A stretch of DNA of 64,000 nt, from positions 1,426,001 to 1,490,000 of the forward strand of contig OZ257136.1 in assembly GCA_965278995.1 (NCBI GenBank), given 5' to 3'. The notes beneath the pieces are model-generated. The model was not told the origin of the DNA. It did no database searches and saw only the letters and a program-made list of their open reading frames with translations. Below are positions 43,639 to 52,200 of this stretch, piece by piece. Source of the stretch: JADJYF01 sp965278995. GTDB taxonomy: Bacteria > Pseudomonadota > Gammaproteobacteria > Ga0077536. The translations under genes and the position numbers were made by a program. The stretch's first letter is position 1. Each line of letters starts with the position of its first letter.

Positions 43639-43689
43639 GTCCGGCATCCCTTCCGTCGCTGCGTGATACTCACCTTCAGGGATGCCAGA
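43639..43689. repeat. imperfect inverted repeat after gluQ
   Basis: GTCCGGCATCCCT (43639-43651) and AGGGATGCCAGAC (43678-43690) are inverted copies differing at one base, with a 26-bp spacer. The GGCATCCCT core recurs at 46917. It lies in the 202-bp gap between the convergent gluQ and thrH. Confidence 0.65.
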
Positions 43690-43737
43690 CAGCACCCGGT
43701 CAAGCGCAGCAGGACGATCAAGATCCCAGCGCATCAA

Positions 43738-43800
43738 GGCGGTGGCGGACCTTCGCAGAGGAGCGTACCACCAGCGACGGAGCGAAGGTCCGCCACCGCC
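43738..43800. repeat. perfect 19-bp inverted repeat between convergent gluQ and thrH
   Basis: GGCGGTGGCGGACCTTCGC (43738-43756) and GCGAAGGTCCGCCACCGCC (43782-43800) are exact inverted copies with a 25-bp spacer. The RNA would fold into a very stable hairpin on either strand. The right arm and its flank (GACGGAGCGAAGGT to CCGCCGGAACC, 43776-43805) match a second site at 46935-46965, so this is a dispersed repeat resembling REP elements. It may also block transcription from both sides. Confidence 0.85.
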
Positions 43801-43833
43801 GGAACCACGGCACAGCTGACTCGAACGCGATTG

Positions 43834-44433
43834 TTACAGCGCTGCCGTGAACATCCGCTGCAATTCGGCGTAATCGCGCGCCACCGCAATGTGAGGATGA
43901 TCGCGCACAACGTTATCCGAGGGTTGAAACAGCATGCCGCTATCGGCTTGATCGATCATGCTGATATCGTTGTAGGAGTCGCCGGTCGCGACGACCTGGT
44001 AATGCAGCGACTGGAACGCCTTGACCGCATGGCGCTTCGGATCGGCCTGACGCAGCCGATAACCGCTGATGCGACCGTCAGTCTCGACTACCAACGTATG
44101 GCAGAGGATGACCGGATAGCCGAGTTTGGCGACCAGCGGTGCGGCCAGTTCGTGAAACGTATCGGAGATAATCGCAACCTGGAAATGACGTCGCAGCCAG
44201 GCCAGGAATTCGGCTGCACCGGGCAAGGGATCGAGCGCACCGGCAGCGGCCTGGATGTCGTTGTATCGGAGTCCGCGCTCGGCCATGATGCGAAGACGGT
44301 AGCGCATCAGTTCGTCATAGTCGGGAATATCGCGCGTGGTCAGCTTGAGCTCATCGATTGCGGTACGCTCGGCGAGGCTGACCCAGATCTCCGGCACGAG
44401 GACGCCTTCGAAATCGATGCAGGCTACTTTCAT
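43834..44433 (-). CDS. thrH: phosphoserine phosphatase / homoserine phosphotransferase ThrH
   Basis: A 199-residue HAD protein. Motif I is CIDFEGVLVPE, the motif II serine/threonine is in VAIISDTFHEL, and GDSYNDISMIDQAD is motif IV. The DFEGVLVPEIW start is diagnostic of ThrH, described in Pseudomonas as both a phosphoserine phosphatase and a phosphoserine:homoserine phosphotransferase. Its start is only 28 bp from the divergent retropepsin gene, so one of the two promoters must lie inside a coding region. Confidence 0.9.
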   Translation of the reverse strand: MKVACIDFEGVLVPEIWVSLAERTAIDELKLTTRDIPDYDELMRYRLRIMAERGLRYNDIQAAAGALDPLPGAAEFLAWLRRHFQVAIISDTFHELAAPLVAKLGYPVILCHTLVVETDGRISGYRLRQADPKRHAVKAFQSLHYQVVATGDSYNDISMIDQADSGMLFQPSDNVVRDHPHIAVARDYAELQRMFTAAL

Positions 44434-44461
44434 TGAGTCCTATCCTGTTGAATGGTATGTC

Positions 44462-45169
44462 ATGTTCAGCGAAGAGGCGGCGAGTCTACCAGAGCTGACC
44501 TGCGAGACCCACTCGACCCCGTCGAGGCCGTGGCGGCGTTGGCTGCTGACCACCGTTCTGCTCGTCTTCATGCAAACCGCGCAGGCGGTGGAAGTGAGTG
44601 CAATGGCGCTGTTCAAGGATCGCGCGGTATTGCGCATCGACGGCCGGCAGCAGCTGCTCAAGATTGGCGCATCATCACGGGAAGGCGTGCGCCTGATCAG
44701 TGCCAATGCGGCAGCAGCGCGTATCGCTATCGACGGCGTCGAGCACGACCTGGCGCTGGACGGGCGTATCCAGAGCGCGTTTACGGCGGCACCGGCAACG
44801 CAGGTCGTGCGCCTCGTGCCGGGCGATGGCGGGCATTATTTCGTCGATGGGCAGATTAACGGCAACGGCGTCAATTTTCTGGTTGATACCGGCGCGACGA
44901 CGGTCGCGATGAATAAACATTTCGCGCGCAGTATCGGGTTGCGTTACAGCGTCGAAGGCTCGCGCGGCGCAGTCGAAACGGCGTCCGGCGTGGTTGCCGC
45001 TTATCGCGTCATACTCGATGAAGTGAAAATCCAGTCGCTGCGGCTGGTGCGAGTCGAAGGCACGGTGATCGACGGCGACTATCCAAGCAAACCGTTGCTG
45101 GGTCAGTCGTTCCTCAATCGCCTCGATCTTCACCGCGCCGGCGCTGTGCTGGAAATTCGCGCCCGCTAG
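44462..45169 (+). CDS. retropepsin-like aspartic protease
   Basis: A 235-residue protein with an N-terminal membrane segment or signal peptide (WLLTTVLLVFMQTAQAVE) and a C-terminal clan AA aspartic protease domain. The active-site motif is FLVDTGATTVAM, followed by the second half GQSFLNRLDLH; it matches the TIGR02281-type periplasmic family. The substrate is unknown. The ATG at 44462 was chosen because it leaves thrH intact; the frame is open further upstream. Confidence 0.82.
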   Translation: MFSEEAASLPELTCETHSTPSRPWRRWLLTTVLLVFMQTAQAVEVSAMALFKDRAVLRIDGRQQLLKIGASSREGVRLISANAAAARIAIDGVEHDLALDGRIQSAFTAAPATQVVRLVPGDGGHYFVDGQINGNGVNFLVDTGATTVAMNKHFARSIGLRYSVEGSRGAVETASGVVAAYRVILDEVKIQSLRLVRVEGTVIDGDYPSKPLLGQSFLNRLDLHRAGAVLEIRAR

Positions 45170-45238
45170 CCGGCTGGCACATGGCGGGGTGAATCGCCCC
45201 GTTCCCTGAGCAAGAAAGTCGAGGCTGATAAAGCTCGA

Positions 45239-45256
45239 TGTCAAGTTATCTTTACA
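45239..45256. promoter_or_regulatory. distal dyad TGTCAA-N6-TTTACA, possible enhancer site
   Basis: TGTCAA, GTTATC, TTTACA: half-sites related by inverted symmetry (TGTcAA/TGTaAA). The centre is about 244 bp upstream of the predicted sigma-54 start site. A near copy occurs at 45362. Confidence 0.5.
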
Positions 45257-45361
45257 TTGCGTCAGGAAATGCTTGCTGCATCCAAGAATCGGGCGAAACG
45301 ACATAAAAGCATGAATGGATTGATTTTATTCTGTTAACGCTGGGATCGGCTCGGCAACAAC

Positions 45362-45378
45362 TGTCAAAATTCTTTACG
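45362..45378. promoter_or_regulatory. proximal dyad TGTCAA-N5-TTTACG, possible enhancer site
   Basis: The same half-sites as at 45239 with a 5-bp spacer and one changed base. The centre is about 122 bp upstream of the predicted start site, the usual distance for a sigma-54 activator. In exosortase-bearing bacteria a response regulator (PrsR) with sigma-54 controls PEP-CTERM genes; assigning these sites to it is inference. Confidence 0.5.
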
Positions 45379-45464
45379 TAAGCGCACTTCGTAGCCCAGC
45401 AGCGGCTAAGGCATTATTGAACTAAGCGTTTGAATACATTGATAGGTTGGGCAGGGCTCAGGTG

Positions 45465-45481
45465 CTGGCGTGAATCTTGCG
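45465..45481 (+). promoter_or_regulatory. sigma-54 (-24/-12) promoter of the PEP-CTERM gene
   Basis: CTGGCGTGAATCTTGCG aligns with YTGGCACGRNNNTTGCW: the invariant GG (45467-45468) and GC (45479-45480) are at the required 12-bp distance, TTGC is complete, and 3 of 14 defined positions differ. The predicted start is near 45492. Confidence 0.65.
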
Positions 45482-45568
45482 CGGTTCGGCTGCAGGAACC
45501 CACGCGCCGTCACGTTGGTCGCTCACAGCACGCGATTATCGAATTCCTCATTCACCAGGGAAGAAGAC

Positions 45569-46252
45569 ATGAAATTCATGAATAGGGATGTCGGGATCAG
45601 GCGAGCGCTGAGCGTGGCAGGCCTGGCCGCAGCAATGCTTTGTGCTGCCCCAGTGTCAGCCACACTGATCGTCAACGGCTCATTTGAGCAACCGACGGTA
45701 CCCGTCGGTGGGTTCACGAATTTCCTCGGCGGCTCCGCAGCCATCCCGGGGTGGACCGTTGTCGGTGTCGATTCATCGGTTATCAGCGGCTCGTTCACCC
45801 AGAACGGGATCCTGTTCCAGGCCCAGAACGGGCTGCAGTGGGTTGATCTCGCGGGCGTGAATTCGAATTCGACGACCAGCGGGCTGCGCCAGAACGTTGC
45901 CACGATTGTCGGCCAACTTTATGAACTCAGCTTTTACGTTGGCTCGGCATTGGACAACCGCATATTCTTTCCGACCACGGTCGATCTGAGCATCAATGGC
46001 GGCGCGCGCGCGCCGCACTTCAACGCCAATGCGCCCACTGACAAGCTCAATTGGAAGCTGTTCACGGAACAGTTTACGGCGACGAGCACGACGACCAGCC
46101 TGGCGTTTTTCAACGGCGCCGCGTCCAACAATTTCCTCGCCGGACTCGATAATGTGTCTCTCGTCGAGGTGACTGCAGCCGTTCCTGAGCCCGGTAATTT
46201 CGTCCTGGTAAGCCTCGGCCTCCTCGCGCTGCTCGCGCGTCGCAGAACCTGA
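45569..46252 (+). CDS. PEP-CTERM surface protein with DUF642-like domain
   Basis: A 227-residue exported protein with a signal peptide (to about residue 31, AAPVSA). The body resembles DUF642 (LIVNGSFEQPTVPVGGF, IPGWTVVGVDSSV, NGLQWVDLAGVNS), a carbohydrate-binding-like fold. It ends with VPEPGNFVLVSLGLLALLARRRT: the PEP motif, a membrane helix and an arginine cluster, which is the sorting signal cut by an exosortase. The ATG at 45569 follows GGGAAGAAG. No exosortase or EPS genes are in the window, so the sorting machinery must lie elsewhere. Confidence 0.92.
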   Translation: MKFMNRDVGIRRALSVAGLAAAMLCAAPVSATLIVNGSFEQPTVPVGGFTNFLGGSAAIPGWTVVGVDSSVISGSFTQNGILFQAQNGLQWVDLAGVNSNSTTSGLRQNVATIVGQLYELSFYVGSALDNRIFFPTTVDLSINGGARAPHFNANAPTDKLNWKLFTEQFTATSTTTSLAFFNGAASNNFLAGLDNVSLVEVTAAVPEPGNFVLVSLGLLALLARRRT

Positions 46253-46263
46253 ACAGCGGAAAC

Positions 46264-46812
46264 TCAGCTGCGCTTGCGTTGCCACAGGACTTCGCCCGCG
46301 CCGGAGTCACGTGCCACCACGCGAGCGCACACGAACATCAGATCGGATAAGCGATTCACGTACTGAAGTGCGTAAGGACTGAGCGATTCGCTGGCGGCAA
46401 GCGCCAGCAACCGACGTTCGGCGCGCCGGCAGACCGCGCGAACGAGATGCGCAATCGCGGCGCCACGGCTTCCACCCGGCAGGACAAATTCCTTCAGCGG
46501 CGGCAGTTCGTCGTTATAGCGATCGATTCCCGCTTCGAGCTTGAGCACGGCCGCTTCCACAATGAACGCGCTCCCTGGGATCGATAGTTCGCCCCCGAGG
46601 TCGAACAGGTCATGCTGAATATCGAGCAATAGCTCGTGCATGTCTGGACGCAAAGTCTCGGTCAGCAGCAAGCCGAGATTGCAGTTCAATTCGTCGATAT
46701 CGCCAATCGCCTCGACCCGTAAACTGTGCTTGGCGATGCGCCCGCCGTCGCCGAGACCGGTCGTGCCATCGTCACCGGTACGCGTGTAGATCTTCGACAG
46801 CCGATTACCCAT
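46264..46812 (-). CDS. pduO: ATP:cob(I)alamin adenosyltransferase (PduO type)
   Basis: A 182-residue trimeric adenosyltransferase that makes adenosylcobalamin. The N-terminal ATP motif is KIYTRTGDDGTTGLGDG, followed by GDIDELNCNLGLL, FVLPGGS and RRAERRLLAL with LNRLSDLMF-like YVNRLSDLMFVCAR. It supports cobalamin use together with metH nearby. It is preceded by a good sigma-70 promoter. Confidence 0.95.
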   Translation of the reverse strand: MGNRLSKIYTRTGDDGTTGLGDGGRIAKHSLRVEAIGDIDELNCNLGLLLTETLRPDMHELLLDIQHDLFDLGGELSIPGSAFIVEAAVLKLEAGIDRYNDELPPLKEFVLPGGSRGAAIAHLVRAVCRRAERRLLALAASESLSPYALQYVNRLSDLMFVCARVVARDSGAGEVLWQRKRS

Positions 46813-46841
46813 GACAGTAAACCTCGAGCGGGGGGAGACAA

Positions 46842-46870
46842 ACTCTAGAAGCGCACGCGTCGAGTGTCAA
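46842..46870 (-). promoter_or_regulatory. sigma-70 promoter of the adenosyltransferase gene
   Basis: On the minus strand, TTGACA (exact consensus), 17 bp, TAGAGT (4/6), about 30 bp before the start codon. It is among the best -35/-10 matches in the window. Confidence 0.6.
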
Positions 46871-46912
46871 AGGACGCTGCTTTTGCAATCGGCTGAACTC
46901 GTCATAGCTGCC

Positions 46913-46965
46913 GTCGGGCATCCCTGCCGCCACTGACGGAGCGAAGGTGTGCCGCCGCCGGAACC
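46913..46965 (+). repeat. second copy of the dispersed GGCATCCCT/GACGGAGCGAAGGT repeat
   Basis: GTCGGGCATCCCTG followed after 8 bp by GACGGAGCGAAGGT and, after a short gap, GCCGCCGCCGGAACC. The same blocks occur separately at 43639-43651 and 43776-43805. It sits between the divergent adenosyltransferase and glycosyltransferase genes. Unlike the first site it has no matching inverted arm. Confidence 0.65.
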
Positions 46966-46982
46966 GCCGCCGCATCGATGGA

Positions 46983-47012
46983 CAGACAGATCAGCGTCGG
47001 GCGAGCTATAAT
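46983..47012 (+). promoter_or_regulatory. candidate promoter of the GT2-LAB_N-lptF genes
   Basis: CAGACA (46983-46988), 18 bp, TATAAT (47007-47012, exact consensus), 40 bp before the glycosyltransferase start. It lies immediately after the dispersed repeat. Confidence 0.5.
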
Positions 47013-47052
47013 CCGGCGCCCGCCAGGCCCATCTTTCTCCTGCCTTCAGTTC

Positions 47053-47820
47053 ATGAACGAATCGCCCGTCGCACCGACCTCAGCATCGATCAGATACTCA
47101 GTCGTCATTCCGTTTTACGACGAGGCCGGTAACGCCGGTGCGCTGATTCGCGAGATTGGCGAGGCGCTGCGCGATCACGCCGACTACGAGATCATTGCGG
47201 TGGATGACGCGAGTATCGATGGCACCGTCGCCGAATTGAGGCAGGCGCTTGCTGCCAGCTCACAGCCCGGTAGCGTACTCGTTCATGCGCGTAATCGCGG
47301 CCAGAGTGCAGCGTTGTGTACGGGCATCGATGCTGCGAGTGGTGACTGGATCGTCACGCTCGACGGTGACGGGCAAAACGATCCGGCGGATATTCCGACC
47401 CTGATCCGCCATCTGCAGAACAGCGCCCCACCGCCGGCCCTGATCTGCGGTCACCGCTGGCGGCGTCAGGACGACACGCTGCGGCGGCTATCGTCACTTC
47501 TGGCCAACGGCATTCGTGCACGTCTGCTGGGTGACGAGACTCCGGATACCGGCTGCGGACTGAAACTCATGGATCGCCGGGTGGTTTTGCAGCTACCGCG
47601 CTTCGATCACATGCATCGCTTCCTGCCGGCGCTGTTCCGCCGCGCCGGCGCGCACGTCATTTCGCTGCCGGTCAATCATCGTCCGCGCCTGCGCGGCCGC
47701 TCCAAATACGGCGTATGGAACCGCCTGTGGGTCGGCATAGTCGATCTCATCGGAGTCATGTGGCTGAACCGACGGGCATTTCGCCCCTCGGCCATTGAGG
47801 AACATCGCCATGGGCGCTGA
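47053..47820 (+). CDS. family 2 glycosyltransferase, polyprenyl-phosphate type
   Basis: A 255-residue GT-A enzyme. It begins YSVVIPFYDEAGNAGALI, has AVDDASIDGTV and the metal-binding TLDGDGQNDPADIP, as in dolichyl-phosphate mannose synthase or ArnC-like enzymes. It has no clear C-terminal membrane pair, so it probably acts as a soluble or peripheral enzyme. The ATG at 47053 is the start of the conserved domain. It overlaps the LAB_N gene by 11 bp, which suggests that a lipid-linked sugar is made and passed to that membrane protein. Confidence 0.85.
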   Translation: MNESPVAPTSASIRYSVVIPFYDEAGNAGALIREIGEALRDHADYEIIAVDDASIDGTVAELRQALAASSQPGSVLVHARNRGQSAALCTGIDAASGDWIVTLDGDGQNDPADIPTLIRHLQNSAPPPALICGHRWRRQDDTLRRLSSLLANGIRARLLGDETPDTGCGLKLMDRRVVLQLPRFDHMHRFLPALFRRAGAHVISLPVNHRPRLRGRSKYGVWNRLWVGIVDLIGVMWLNRRAFRPSAIEEHRHGR

Positions 47821-48088
47821 ACAGATCTGGATAGCGGTCGGCATGCTCGGCAATCTGCTGTTCTTTTCCCGCTGGATAGTGCAGTGGATCGAGAGCGAAC
47901 GCGCTGGCCGCAGTGTCATACCGCTGGCGTTCTGGTTCTTCAGTATCGGTGGCAGCGTCGTGCTGCTGGCATATGCTATTTATCGTCGCGACCCGGTCTT
48001 TATCGTCAGTCAGTTGCCGAACAGCATCATCTATTTCCGAAATATTCACCTGGTCAGGCGCGCCCGCCGTCAGGATGCCGCGCCGTGA
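47810..48088 (+). CDS. LAB_N domain small membrane protein
   Basis: A 92-residue membrane protein matching the lipid-A-disaccharide synthase N-terminal domain: IWIAVGMLGNLLFFSRWIVQWI, ERAGRSVIPLAFWFFSIGGSVVLL and SQLPNSIIYFRNIHLV. Stand-alone LAB_N proteins accompany GT2 genes in lipid-A or glycolipid modification clusters. The role may be to flip or handle the lipid-linked sugar (inference). It starts inside the glycosyltransferase gene and overlaps lptF by 4 bp. Confidence 0.85.
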   Translation: MGAEQIWIAVGMLGNLLFFSRWIVQWIESERAGRSVIPLAFWFFSIGGSVVLLAYAIYRRDPVFIVSQLPNSIIYFRNIHLVRRARRQDAAP

Positions 48089-49191
48089 TCCTGGCGCGCT
48101 ATTTCGTCCGTGAAATGCTCAAGCTGAGCGCGGCCATCGTCGCCGGTCTGTTCATTCTTTATCTGAGCATGCGGTTCGCCGGCGCCCTCGGCGAAGCTGC
48201 CGACGGCAAAGTCGCACCCCAGCACATTGCGCGGATCGTCGGGCTGAAAATGCTGGTGTCATTGAAAGACCTGTTGCCGATGGCCCTGCTGCTTGGTTCT
48301 TTCGGCGCCATTACGCGGCTGCAGTTATCCTCGGAATGGGTGGCCATGCGCGCAGCCGGTATCAGTCACCAGCAGCTGCTTCGCCCGGCGCTGACCCTGT
48401 CCGGCGTGTGCGCGATCATTGTCGGACTGGTCACGCTGCTGCTCGCACCAAAGGCCGAATTCGCGCTGCGCGAACTGCGTGAACAGACCGAAAATGAAGC
48501 CACCATCGCCGGTGTCAAAGCCGGCCGCTTTCGCGAGATGGGCGGTGGCAGCCGGGTGTTCTATGCCGAATCGATCTCGGCCGACCAGAAATACCTGGAA
48601 AACGCGTTTGTCCGCACGCGCAGCGGCGATGACGAAGGCGCCATGCGTTCCAGCCGCGCGTTCGTCGAAAGCGACATCGTGCGCGGCGACCGTTATGCGG
48701 TGTTCGAGGCTGGCAAGAACTATTCCGGACAGCCCGGCCGCCAGGACTATGTCGTGACCGACTTTGACCGCTACGCAGTGCGGATCGAGAACCGCGACCC
48801 GCCGCAGTTCGGTCTGCACGTCGGGTTTGTGCCGACCGGCGAGCTGCTCCAGCATGAAGGCAGCGAATATGCCATCGAGCTGCAATGGCGCCTGGCCTTG
48901 CCGGTCTGCACCCTGCTCGCTCCAGGACTGGCGGTGCTCATCGGTCTCGGTCGCTGGCGCGGCACCTGGTATCTGGGTTTGATTACGACCGTGTCGGCCT
49001 ACTTCGCCTATACCAATGTGCTCGGTGTCGGCCGCGCGCTGATGAAGAAAGGCGTACTCCCGCCGATGTTGGGATTGTGGCCGATACACCTGGCGTTCGT
49101 TGCGCTGCTGGTGCTGCTGTTCCTGTGGCAGCGCCAATGGCTACGCCTGCCGCGACGCACGGTTGCCGACGCCGAGACACTGGTCGCATGA
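48085..49191 (+). CDS. lptF: LPS export permease LptF
   Basis: A 368-residue YjgP/YjgQ-family permease. It begins ILARYFVREMLKLSAAIVAG and has an N-terminal block of three helices, a periplasmic beta-jellyroll (RFREMGGGSRVFYAESI, VVTDFDRYAVRIE) and three C-terminal helices. GVKAGRF and GSRVF match LptF more than LptG. It starts with GTG overlapping the LAB_N stop. lptG, normally next to lptF, is not here; metH follows. Confidence 0.9.
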   Translation: MILARYFVREMLKLSAAIVAGLFILYLSMRFAGALGEAADGKVAPQHIARIVGLKMLVSLKDLLPMALLLGSFGAITRLQLSSEWVAMRAAGISHQQLLRPALTLSGVCAIIVGLVTLLLAPKAEFALRELREQTENEATIAGVKAGRFREMGGGSRVFYAESISADQKYLENAFVRTRSGDDEGAMRSSRAFVESDIVRGDRYAVFEAGKNYSGQPGRQDYVVTDFDRYAVRIENRDPPQFGLHVGFVPTGELLQHEGSEYAIELQWRLALPVCTLLAPGLAVLIGLGRWRGTWYLGLITTVSAYFAYTNVLGVGRALMKKGVLPPMLGLWPIHLAFVALLVLLFLWQRQWLRLPRRTVADAETLVA

Positions 49192-49273
49192 GACCGGCGG
49201 GCGTAACGGCTACACTATGCGTCCAGTTGAACGGGCGCGCGAAAACAGCCTTTTATCTGACGAAGACAAGACC

Positions 49274-52200
49274 ATGGCCGAATCCACACTGAACGCCCTG
49301 CTGGGCAGAAAAATCCTGGTGCTGGACGGTGCCATGGGCACGATGATCCAGAAGCATCGGCTCGATGAGGAGCATTTCCGCGGCGAACGTTTCGCCGCGC
49401 ACGCGCGCGACCTCAAAGGTAACAACGACCTGCTGACGCTGACTCAGCCGAAGCTGATCAAAGGCATCCACCGTGCGTTTCTGAATGTCGGTGCCGACAT
49501 CATCGAGACCAACACGTTCAACTCGACGACCATTTCGCAGTCCGATTACGGACTCGAAGCCTGTGCCCGCGAATTGAATTACGCCGCCGCCCGCCTCGCC
49601 CATGAAGCCATCGTCGAGTATCGCGCGGAAACCCCCGCTTGCGGGCCCAGGTTCGTAGCCGGGGTCATCGGCCCGACCAATCGGACTGCCTCGGTCTCGC
49701 CTGACGTCAATGACCCGGGCTTCCGCAATATTCATTTCGACATCCTGCGCGAATCGTATTATGAGGCGACTGCCGGTCTGCTCGACGGTGGCGCCGACCT
49801 GATCCTGATTGAGACGATTTTCGATACGCTGAATGCCAAGGCCGCCATCTTCGCTGTGCGTGAATGCATGGATGCACGCGGGGTCGACCTGCCGTTGATG
49901 ATTTCGGGCACTATCACCGATCGCAGCGGACGCACGCTGACCGGCCAGACCACCGAGGCATTCTGGAACTCGGTCCGCCATGCCCGCCCGGTCGCCATTG
50001 GATTGAATTGCGCGCTCGGCGCGAAAGATCTCCGTCCCTACATCGAAGAGCTCGCGCGGGTCGCCGATACGCATGTCAGCGTACACCCCAATGCCGGCCT
50101 GCCGAATGCATTCGGCGAGTACGACGAATCGGCCGACTACATGGCCGGCATCATCGGCGACTTCGCGGCCAGCGGTCTGGTCAATATCGTCGGCGGCTGC
50201 TGTGGCACCACGCCGGAACACATCCGCGCGATTGCCGCTGCCGTCGCCGACCTGCCGCCGCGCCGCCTGCCGGAAGTTACCCGCCATTGCCGATTGTCCG
50301 GCCTTGAACCTCTGAACATCACGCGCGATATCGGCTTCATCAATGTCGGTGAACGAACCAATGTCACCGGCTCGCCGAAGTTCTCGCGCTTGATCAAGGA
50401 CGGCGACCTCGACGCTGCCGTCGAAGTCGCCCGCCAGCAGGTCGAGAGCGGTGCGCAAATCATCGATATCAATATGGACGAAGGCATGCTCGACTCGGTC
50501 GAGCTGATGCGCCGATATCTCAATCTGATCGCGTCCGACCCCGATATCAGTCGCGTCCCGGTGATGATCGACTCGTCGAAATGGGATGTCATCGAAGCCG
50601 GCCTCAAGTGCCTGCAGGGCAAAGGCATCGTCAATTCAATCAGCTTGAAGGAAGGCGAAGAACGGTTCATCGAACAGGCCAGGCTGGTCCAGCGCTACGG
50701 CGCAGCCGTCGTTGTCATGGCGTTTGACGAACAGGGGCAGGCCGACAGCGCGGCGCGCAAATTCGCCATCTGTGAACGCTCTTATCGCCTGCTGATCGGC
50801 GTCTGCGGGTTCGCCCCCGAAGACATCATTTTCGACCCCAACGTGTTGACTGTCGCGACCGGCATCGCCGAACACAACGACTACGCGCGGGCATTTTTCG
50901 AGGCGACGAAGCAGATCAAGCAGAAGCTGCCGTTTGCCATGGTCAGCGGCGGCTTGAGTAATGTGTCGTTTTCGTTCCGCGGCAATAACCCGGTTCGCGA
51001 AGCAATGCATTCTGCGTTCCTCTATCACGGCATTCGCGCCGGCCTCGACATGGCCATCGTCAACGCAGGCCAGCTCGGCATTTACCGCGAAATCGACGAA
51101 ATGCTGCTGAAGCACATCGAAGACGTGCTGTTCAACACCGACGAGAACGCGACCGACAGGCTGATCGATTTAGCCCGCACGGTCACCGGCGAGGGCCAGG
51201 TACAGGAGCGCGATCTGGCCTGGCGCAATGCTTCAGTCGAAGATCGATTGAGTCATGCACTGGTCCGCGGCATTGCCGATTTCGTCGTCGAGGATACTGA
51301 GGAAGCACGGCTGAAATATCCGCAGCCGCTCCACGTCATCGAAGGTCCGTTGATGGCCGGCATGAGTGTGGTCGGCGATCTGTTCGGCGCCGGCAAGATG
51401 TTCTTGCCGCAAGTTGTGAAAAGCGCGCGGGTGATGAAAAAAGCGGTCGCCCATCTGATCCCGTTCATCGAGGAACAGAAAGCGGCCAGCGGCGATACGC
51501 GCGCGGTAGCACGCATCGTGCTGGCGACCGTCAAAGGTGACGTTCACGACATCGGCAAGAACATCGTCGGCGTCGTGCTCCAGTGCAACAACTTCGAGGT
51601 CATCGATCTGGGTGTGATGGTGCCGATGAAAGACATCCTCGATACAGCGGCGCGCGAGCGCGCCGACATCATCGGCTTGAGCGGCCTCATCACACCGTCA
51701 CTCGAAGAAATGGTGCTGGTCGCACGCGAGATGGAAAAACGGCAGCTCGACGTACCACTGCTGATCGGCGGTGCGACGACCTCGCGGACGCATACCGCCG
51801 TCAAGGTCGCACCCGCTTATCGCGGCGGACCCACCGTGCATGTCAAGGACGCCTCTCGTGCCGTGGGTGTCGTTACCAGCCTGTTGAGTCGCGAACTGCG
51901 CGCCGGCTACGTGGCCAAGGTCGCCGATGAATATGCCACGGTGCGGCAGCGCCATGCCGATAGACAGAGTACAACCCAGCTCGTTGCGCTGAGCGAAGCG
52001 CGCGCCAATCGCCTGCCGACCGACTGGTCGCGGTATGAGACACCGCGGCCGGTACGGCCGGGTGTGCATGTGTTCGACAACTATCCACTGGCCGATCTAG
52101 TCCCCTTCATCGACTGGACGCCGTTCTTCATGACCTGGGAACTGGCCGGCAAGTATCCACGGATACTCGATGACGAAGTGGTTGGCGAACAGGCGCGGCA

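Larger units (their letters stand above)
45170..45568. other. 399-bp intergenic regulatory region upstream of the PEP-CTERM gene
   Basis: There is no gene here. It starts with a short hairpin (CGGGG-CCCCG at about 45185-45201, no U-tract), then becomes AT-rich. It contains two TGTCAA/TTTACA-type dyads and a sigma-54-type promoter, listed separately, and a 77-bp leader before the PEP-CTERM start codon. Confidence 0.7.

Noticed and set aside
45184..45201. An intrinsic terminator after the retropepsin-like gene
   Set aside because: The stem is only five base pairs and no U-tract follows.
49192..49273. A cobalamin riboswitch upstream of metH
   Set aside because: The gap is 82 bp, too short for the element, and no B12-box-like sequence is seen.
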